A stretch of DNA of 11,238 nucleotides. Origin: Hungatella sp. UBA5385. GTDB lineage: Bacteria > Bacillota > Clostridia > Lachnospirales > Lachnospiraceae. Within the stretch, counting starts at the first letter, position 1. Every line of letters starts with the position of its first letter. This document shows, in pieces, positions 6,193 to 11,238 of this stretch. Made by a program: the position numbers and the translations under genes. The notes beneath the pieces are model-generated. The model did not search any database and had not been told where the DNA came from. It worked only from the letters and a program-made list of their open reading frames with translations. Location of the stretch: the NCBI GenBank assembly GCA_002409995.1, contig DHOR01000006.1:1-11238 (forward strand), read 5' to 3'.

Positions 6193-7062
6193 ATGAAGGT
6201 CAGCTGTATTATTCTTAATTATAATGACAGTACAACTACAGAAAAATTAGTTCAGCTGATTAAGGACTATGATGAACTGGATTCCATTGTTCTTGTGGAC
6301 AATTGCTCTACAGATAATTCTGCCACAGTGCTGGAGAGGCTGGAGGGCGGTAAGATTCACTTTATTTCTGCTGACAGAAACGGCGGATATGGATATGGGA
6401 ATAATCTGGGAATCCGCTATGCATATGAACATATACAGGCAACCCATGTTCTGGTGGCTAATCCTGATGTGGAAGTATCACAGGAGTGTATCAGGGCTTT
6501 AATGAAGACCTTTCAGCAGGTGGAGGGATGTGGTGTTGTGGCACCTATGACAAAAGGACCAGATGGGAAGACACAGCTATCCAGCTGGAAGCTTATGGGT
6601 CTGGGAGGAGATTTGCTGGATACAGGGATTATTACCAGGCGGCTGTTTAAGCGTTGGTTGACAGACAGACCTGTTGTTCTTGATAGTGGTGTAAGTTATG
6701 TAGATGCAGTGCCTGGGTCCTTATTTATGGCAGATTGTGCAGTACTTATGGATTGTGGACTTTATGATGAGAATGTATTTCTCTATTATGAAGAGAAGAT
6801 TCTTGGATTTAAGCTTCGCAGTAAGGGATATAAAACAGTGCTTCTTCAGAGTCAAAGCTATATTCATCATCATTCTGTGTCCATTGATAAGAATGTAAAA
6901 TCAATTTTAAAAAAGCAGGCTCTTCTTCATGAGAGCAAGCTTTACTATTATAAACATTATTTAAAAATCAACAGGCTTCAGGTATGGCTTACAAAAGCAT
7001 TTCTGGGCTTTCTCATGGGAGAAATCTGGTTTTTAACTGAAATTTTAGGAATGACCTGGTAA
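6193..7062 (+). CDS. Family 2 glycosyltransferase, rhamnosyltransferase (WbbL)-like
   Basis: This 289-aa inverting GT2 enzyme has a GT-A fold. VSCIILNYND (3-12) is the nucleotide-binding start, followed by VLVDNCSTDNS and the RNGGYGYGNNLGI loop. NPDVEV (N90-P91-D92) stands where the DxD metal motif lies in WbbL-type enzymes. The FLYYEEKILGFKLRSKGY block (E200/E201) corresponds to the EDxDLxxRxxxxG acceptor/catalytic-base region. Family members often transfer rhamnose from dTDP-rhamnose, but the donor is not certain here. A hydrophobic C-terminal segment (about 270-289) could anchor it to the membrane. ATG 6193 is preferred because AAGGAG (6181-6186) is 6 nt before it; an in-frame ATG at 6160 lies inside the preceding gene without a ribosome binding site. 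It starts 10 nt after the GT8 gene. Confidence 0.92.
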   Translation: MKVSCIILNYNDSTTTEKLVQLIKDYDELDSIVLVDNCSTDNSATVLERLEGGKIHFISADRNGGYGYGNNLGIRYAYEHIQATHVLVANPDVEVSQECIRALMKTFQQVEGCGVVAPMTKGPDGKTQLSSWKLMGLGGDLLDTGIITRRLFKRWLTDRPVVLDSGVSYVDAVPGSLFMADCAVLMDCGLYDENVFLYYEEKILGFKLRSKGYKTVLLQSQSYIHHHSVSIDKNVKSILKKQALLHESKLYYYKHYLKINRLQVWLTKAFLGFLMGEIWFLTEILGMTW

Positions 7063-7074
7063 GGAGGAAAGACT

Positions 7075-7995
7075 ATGATCACTGTGCTGCTGGCTTCGTA
7101 TAATGGAGAAAAATATATTGGGCAGCAGCTGGATTCTGTCCTTGGTCAGACTGTAGAAGATCTTAGAATTGTGATCTCGGATGATGTGTCCTCAGATCGT
7201 ACCAGGGAAATTATAGAAGAATACCAGATTAGATTCCCTGATAAAGTCACATCTCTGGAGGTGACTAAGCCTTCCGGCGGGGCAGCGGCTAATTTTTTCA
7301 GACTTTTATCTTCTGTGAGTGATGATTATGTGATGCTCTGCGATCAGGACGATATCTGGCTTCCGGATAAAGTGGAGAAGACTTTAGAGAGAATGAAGGA
7401 AATGGAAAACCGGTATGGAAAGGATAAGCCCATTCTGGTTCATACAGATTTATCCATAACAGACAGTGAGGGAACCATTCTTCATCAATCCATGGCAAAA
7501 TACCAGAAGATTGCTTCAGATCATAACAGCTTAAACCATTACCTTGTTGAGAATAATATTACAGGTAATACTGTGATGATTAACCGGGCATTTACCGGAT
7601 TTTTTACCTATATACCTGAAGAGTGTGCCATGCATGACTGGTGGCTGGGACTTCTTGCCAGCAGCTTTGGAGAGATTGGTTATGTAAACCAGCCTCTTGT
7701 GCTGTATCGTCAGCATGGTAATAATGAGCTGGGGGCAAAAAGCGAAGCAGAGCAGTATGCCCGGCGGCTTCGGTCGGACAATGGAGTCAGGGAAAATTAT
7801 AGGAAGATGTTTAAACAGGCGGAGTTATTTCTTGCTCATTACAGAGATATTCTGTCAAAAGAGCAGATGGACCTCTTAGAGCATTTTCTGGAGATTCCCC
7901 ATTTGAACAGATTTAGAAAGATCAAAACCATATGGAAATATCGGTTGTTTAAAAGCACTTTTATCAGGACCTTGGGTCAAATGCTGTTTATCTGA
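7075..7995 (+). CDS. Family 2 glycosyltransferase, RfbF/CpsI-like
   Basis: This 306-aa GT2 enzyme begins with TVLLASYNGEKYIGQQLDS (nucleotide binding) and has ISDDVSSDRT (D36-D37, uracil/ribose contact). CDQDDIWLPDK (D90-Q91-D92-D93) is the DxD-type metal site and MHDWWLGLLAS the acceptor-side motif. This DQDDIW plus HDWW combination is typical of O-antigen and capsule rhamnosyl- or galactosyltransferases. It has no membrane segment that I can see. AAGGAGG (7061-7067) overlaps the stop codon of the previous gene and lies 7 nt before the ATG, so the two are probably co-translated. Donor and linkage are unknown. Confidence 0.92.
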   Translation: MITVLLASYNGEKYIGQQLDSVLGQTVEDLRIVISDDVSSDRTREIIEEYQIRFPDKVTSLEVTKPSGGAAANFFRLLSSVSDDYVMLCDQDDIWLPDKVEKTLERMKEMENRYGKDKPILVHTDLSITDSEGTILHQSMAKYQKIASDHNSLNHYLVENNITGNTVMINRAFTGFFTYIPEECAMHDWWLGLLASSFGEIGYVNQPLVLYRQHGNNELGAKSEAEQYARRLRSDNGVRENYRKMFKQAELFLAHYRDILSKEQMDLLEHFLEIPHLNRFRKIKTIWKYRLFKSTFIRTLGQMLFI

Positions 7996-8036
7996 TGATT
8001 GTGTTATGTACAGGGAAAGAAAGCGGAGGAGAATCC

Positions 8037-9146
8037 ATGCAGCCAGAAAAAAAGGATATATTAGTGACAAGGGCATCTATGCCTTCTTATGAGGAGTTTA
8101 TTGAAGAGATTAAGCCTATCTGGGAGACTGCCTGGATGACTAATATGGGAGAGTTTCATGATACCTTGAGAGATCAGCTGAAAGAGTATTTGAAAGCAGA
8201 TGATCTGCTTCTTTTTGTAAATGGACATATGGCTCTGGAAATGGCACTGCAGGCAATGAATCTGACTGGAGAGGTTATTACCACACCTTTTACCTTTGCT
8301 TCTACCACTCATGCCATTGTGAGGAATAATTTAACTCCGGTATTCTGCGATATTAAGGAAGAGGATTTTACCATAGATGAAGAGAAAATAGAGGCATTGA
8401 TTACAGATAAAACAACCGCAATCGTACCTGTTCATGTCTATGGCAATGTCTGCGATGTGGAACGGATTGAGGAGATTGCGAAAAAACACAATCTAAAGGT
8501 TATTTATGATGCTGCCCATGCTTTTGGCGTGGAGATCAATGGAAAAGGAGTCTCTGATTATGGAGATGCTTCTATGTTCAGCTTCCATGCAACTAAGGTG
8601 TTTAATACTATTGAAGGGGGAGCTGTGGCATTTCATGACCCCTCAATGGAGGTGCTTCTTAATTATCTGAAGAACTTTGGAATTACAGGTAAAGAAACTG
8701 TGGAGTATATTGGCGGAAATGCCAAAATGAATGAATTTCAGGCAGCTATGGGTATCTGCAATCTGCGCCATGTGGACGACAATATTAAAAAGCGGGGTCT
8801 TGTTGTGGAACGGTATCGACAGCGGCTTCAGGGAGTAAATGGAATTCGCCTTATAGAGCCTCAGACGGGAGTTCGGCAGAACTTTGCTTATTTTCCTGTA
8901 GTTTTTGATGGGTATAAGCTAAGCAGAGATCAGGTCTATGATCTGCTTGCACAGCATCACATCTATGCCAGAAAGTATTTTTACCCGTTGGTCACTGATT
9001 TTGACTGCTATAAGGAACGATTTGCAGATGTAAAGCTTCCTGCTGCAAAAAAGGCGGCAGATTGTGTGCTGACTCTGCCTTTGTATGCAGAGCTTCCTGT
9101 CAGTGAGGTGGATAGGATCTGTGATATTATATTAGGAGATAATTGA
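8037..9146 (+). CDS. DegT/DnrJ/EryC1/StrS-family sugar aminotransferase
   Basis: This 369-aa PLP enzyme would move an amino group, usually from glutamate, onto a keto-sugar nucleotide to make an amino-deoxy sugar. NGHMALEMAL is the cofactor-phosphate loop, TTPFTFASTTHAI follows, VIYDAAHAFG holds the PLP-ring aspartate, and SFHATKVFNTIEGG carries the Schiff-base lysine (K187). These residues are intact, so it should be an aminotransferase rather than one of the dehydratase-like or inactive members. The WETAWMTNMGEFH start and length resemble VioA/FdtB-type enzymes acting on dTDP-4-keto-6-deoxyglucose or related sugars, but the substrate is inferred. ATG 8037 follows GGAGGAG (8025-8031); the in-frame ATG at 7995 overlaps the previous stop and adds 14 unconserved residues. 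It is coupled by a 1-nt overlap to the ATP-grasp gene that follows. Confidence 0.93.
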   Translation: MQPEKKDILVTRASMPSYEEFIEEIKPIWETAWMTNMGEFHDTLRDQLKEYLKADDLLLFVNGHMALEMALQAMNLTGEVITTPFTFASTTHAIVRNNLTPVFCDIKEEDFTIDEEKIEALITDKTTAIVPVHVYGNVCDVERIEEIAKKHNLKVIYDAAHAFGVEINGKGVSDYGDASMFSFHATKVFNTIEGGAVAFHDPSMEVLLNYLKNFGITGKETVEYIGGNAKMNEFQAAMGICNLRHVDDNIKKRGLVVERYRQRLQGVNGIRLIEPQTGVRQNFAYFPVVFDGYKLSRDQVYDLLAQHHIYARKYFYPLVTDFDCYKERFADVKLPAAKKAADCVLTLPLYAELPVSEVDRICDIILGDN

Positions 9147-10144
9147 TGAAAAATGTGTTGGTTACCGCAATTGGTTCATTTTCAGCGGATATAGTCATTA
9201 AAAATTTAATAGCAGAGGGAATCCGTGTCATAGGCTGTGATATATATCCAAGTGAATGGATTGTAGATTCTGCCAATGTATCTGCCTTTTATCAGGTGCC
9301 TTATGCAACAGATGAGGAAGCTTATGTTGAGAAGGTTTTATCCATCTGCCGTAAAGAAGAAATTGACGGATTAGTAATTTTAACAGATGTGGAAGTTGAT
9401 GTGTGGAATTTAAGAAGGAAAGAGCTGGAAGCAGAGGGGATTACTCTGTGTTTATCCTCTGAGAAGACCGTTGATTTATGCAGAGATAAAGAAAAGTTTT
9501 ACCGCTTTTTTCAAGAACAGGGATTTGATTTTGTCATTCCTACTTACAGGCTCAATGAAATTTCTGAAGAAATGCTTGATTATCCCTTAATGGTAAAACC
9601 TTATAATGGGAGAAGCAGTCAGGGGCTGCACTATATTAATTCGGAGCAGGAGCTTCTGCATTTGGTGCAGTTGGTTCAAAGAGAAACAAGAGGATCTGTT
9701 GAGGACTATATTGTTCAGCCGATGATCAGGGGGCCTGTGATTACAGTGGATATAGTGCGTCAGCCTGAAACCGGCGGCTTTGTGGCTGTATCTAGAAAAG
9801 AACTTTTGCGTACACTCAATGGTGCAGGTACCTCTGTTTTAGTATTTCATGATGAGCAGCTGGAGGAGATCTGTAGATTAGCAGCAGACGCCCTTGATAT
9901 CCGGGGCTGTGTGAATTTTGAATTCATTAAAAGCGCTGATGATAAATATTATATTCTGGAGTGCAATCCCAGATTTTCCGGAGGTGTGGAATTCTCCTGT
10001 ATGGCAGGGTATGACTGTATTTCAAATCATATCAAATGCTTTGATGGTAGAACTATGGAACCTGCGGGAGAGATTGCATCTGTGTATATTGCCAGAAAAT
10101 ATGAAGAGTATATTACTGGTGTGTTGGACGACACACTAAAGTAA
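9146..10144 (+). CDS. ATP-grasp ligase (CarB-like), probable sugar-modifying enzyme
   Basis: This 332-aa cytoplasmic protein has the ATP-grasp layout. A Rossmann-like pre-ATP domain (about 1-110) begins NVLVTAIGSFSADIVIKNL. The ATP-binding part starts near residue 115 (DKEKFYRFFQEQGF) and has YPLMVKPYNGRSSQG (K151 and glycine-rich loop). Metal/ATP residues follow in YYILECNPRFSGG (E272, N274). ATP-grasp enzymes activate a carboxylate as an acyl phosphate and join it to an amine, thiol or similar group. Because it directly follows a sugar aminotransferase (stop and start share one base, TGATG), I infer that it couples an amino acid or other acid to the amino sugar, or to a precursor of it. The substrate is not readable from sequence. 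Ribosome binding site AGGAG (9134-9138) supports ATG 9146; the in-frame TTG one codon earlier is a less likely start. Resemblance to CarB-like proteins reflects the fold, not carbamoyl-phosphate synthesis. Confidence 0.85.
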   Translation: MKNVLVTAIGSFSADIVIKNLIAEGIRVIGCDIYPSEWIVDSANVSAFYQVPYATDEEAYVEKVLSICRKEEIDGLVILTDVEVDVWNLRRKELEAEGITLCLSSEKTVDLCRDKEKFYRFFQEQGFDFVIPTYRLNEISEEMLDYPLMVKPYNGRSSQGLHYINSEQELLHLVQLVQRETRGSVEDYIVQPMIRGPVITVDIVRQPETGGFVAVSRKELLRTLNGAGTSVLVFHDEQLEEICRLAADALDIRGCVNFEFIKSADDKYYILECNPRFSGGVEFSCMAGYDCISNHIKCFDGRTMEPAGEIASVYIARKYEEYITGVLDDTLK

Positions 10145-10178
10145 ATCAGCTATCAGCTGTAAAGAAAGGTGATATGAG

Positions 10179-11177
10179 ATGCAGAGTGAGCTTATGGAGC
10201 AGAATAAGAAGCAGAACCATACAGTAATGGCAACCATCAACTGTGTGACCTTTAATCATAAAAAATACATCAGGCAGGCTCTTGACAGCTATTTGATGCA
10301 GAAGACTGACTTTGCATTTGAAATTCTGGTTCATGATGATGCTTCCACTGATGGGACCTCAGAAATTATCAGAGAGTATGCCTTAAAATACCCTAATATT
10401 GTAAAACCTCTGATTCAGAAGGAAAACCAGTATTCTCAGGGAATTGATAATATAAGCGGTGCCTTTAATTTCCCCAGAGCAAAGGGGAAATATATATTTA
10501 TGTGTGATGGAGATGATTATTTTACCTCTCCTTATAAGCTGCAGAAGCAGGTGGATTATATGGAAGCTCATCCTGACTGCACACTCTGCATTCATAGCAC
10601 GAGAATTGAGCTGATAGGGAAAGCTATTACTGAGAGCCAGATGCGTCCTTATAAAGGAAGCAGAATTATTTCTCCAGAGGAGATTATAGATAAGCCGTCT
10701 GGCTATGCCATGTCTTCTATGGCGTTTCCTGCACGTTTGGTAAAAGAGCTTCCGAATTATTATGTAATCTGTCCTGTGGGAGATACTCCGATTCAGCTGA
10801 TTGCTGCAGCCTCAGGCTATGGTTATTACATGGATGAGGTAATGAGCGCCTACCGAGTTGGAGTGGCAGGTTCCTGGACTTCTGATGGGAAACGGGGGGA
10901 TTATGAAGGAAAGCAAAAGGTTTATTATGACCGGATGAAAAAGGTATATCAGGAATTTGACCGTGCCACTGGCAGAAAATTTCATGAGGCAGCTAAAAGT
11001 GCCTGTAAGAGGACTTATTATCAGACAATGGTTAATTTAAGAAGGTTTGATGTGATTGTAAAACCGGTGTATCGGAGATATTATAAAGAGCTGTCATTGC
11101 AGACCAGATTTTTCATTCAGTTTGAATATCGGCTGCCCTGGTTGTATCATTTTGTGAGACGAAAATTTATTGGGTAA
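10179..11177 (+). CDS. Family 2 glycosyltransferase
   Basis: This 332-aa GT2 enzyme has a GT-A domain over residues about 16-240. ATINCVTFNHKKYIRQALDS is the nucleotide-binding start, with VHDDASTDGT next. FMCDGDDYFTSPYKLQKQVDYM (D110, D112, D113) is the DxD region in the EGDDYW style, typical of capsule and O-antigen transferases. The C-terminal 90 residues are basic and aromatic (RRYYKELSLQTRFF, then a YRLPWLYHFVRRK tail), which may help it sit on the membrane. The start is ATG 10179 with AAAGGTGA (10165-10172) upstream. A later ATG at 10227 fits the domain edge but has no ribosome binding site. It lies 34 nt after the ATP-grasp gene, likely in the same operon. No clear terminator follows within the window, so the operon may continue. 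Confidence 0.92.
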   Translation: MQSELMEQNKKQNHTVMATINCVTFNHKKYIRQALDSYLMQKTDFAFEILVHDDASTDGTSEIIREYALKYPNIVKPLIQKENQYSQGIDNISGAFNFPRAKGKYIFMCDGDDYFTSPYKLQKQVDYMEAHPDCTLCIHSTRIELIGKAITESQMRPYKGSRIISPEEIIDKPSGYAMSSMAFPARLVKELPNYYVICPVGDTPIQLIAAASGYGYYMDEVMSAYRVGVAGSWTSDGKRGDYEGKQKVYYDRMKKVYQEFDRATGRKFHEAAKSACKRTYYQTMVNLRRFDVIVKPVYRRYYKELSLQTRFFIQFEYRLPWLYHFVRRKFIG

Positions 11178-11238
11178 GTTGTTTGAATTATTGGAATTGT
11201 TTAGAAATTTAAAGATGGGGTTCGACCCTTTGTATCAA

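Noticed and set aside
5966..6196. Alternate-frame open frame across the GT8/GT2 junction
   Set aside because: It overlaps the conserved GT8 C-terminus and has no ribosome binding site or family resemblance.
11211..11231. tRNA T-arm-like GGGGTTCGACCC at the right edge
   Set aside because: GGTTCGA-type bases in a short stem recall a tRNA T-arm, but no acceptor, anticodon or D arm fits in the 40 nt before it. As a terminator it has only a weak stem and three T, so I do not call it.

Overview
The window looks like chromosomal DNA of a low-to-moderate-GC Firmicute, most likely an anaerobic gut Clostridium or Lachnospiraceae relative. This rests on strong GGAGG-type ribosome binding sites, AT-rich promoters, the long (about 555-residue) form of LeuA and the protein style of the wall-polysaccharide genes. 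Genus cannot be fixed from sequence alone. I see no tRNA, rRNA, CRISPR array, insertion sequence or phage gene.

Layout. (1) 1-1931: leuA, 2-isopropylmalate synthase, behind a leader of about 200 nt. The leader can fold extensively and contains a perfect complement to the leuA Shine-Dalgarno region. The gene ends at a strong intrinsic terminator. (2) 1964-2320: a small minus-strand gene for an ABM-like dimeric alpha/beta-barrel protein, with its own extended -10 promoter, convergent with leuA. (3) 2264-2552: an intergenic stretch holding that minus promoter, a coding-like scrap resembling the N-terminus of a GntR regulator, and a plus-strand promoter. (4) 2553-5009: a two-gene unit, a rubredoxin-like/FMN glutamate-synthase-domain protein followed by glf (UDP-galactopyranose mutase), ended by a long hairpin at 5049-5084. 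(5) 5113-11177: a promoter and a tightly packed six-gene polysaccharide unit: GT8 glycosyltransferase, two GT2 glycosyltransferases, a DegT-type sugar aminotransferase, an ATP-grasp ligase, and a third GT2 glycosyltransferase. The unit may continue beyond the right edge.

How the genes work together (inference). glf would supply UDP-galactofuranose, and the DegT enzyme would make an amino group on a nucleotide-linked keto-sugar. The ATP-grasp enzyme, translationally coupled to it by a 1-nt stop/start overlap, is a natural candidate for attaching an acyl or amino-acid group to that new amine. The four glycosyltransferases would assemble a decorated repeat unit or wall polysaccharide. Flippase, polymerase and sugar-dehydratase genes are not in the window.

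Most worth following up are the leuA leader as a possible unassigned translational switch, and the aminotransferase/ATP-grasp pair as a possible undescribed sugar-amide modification.
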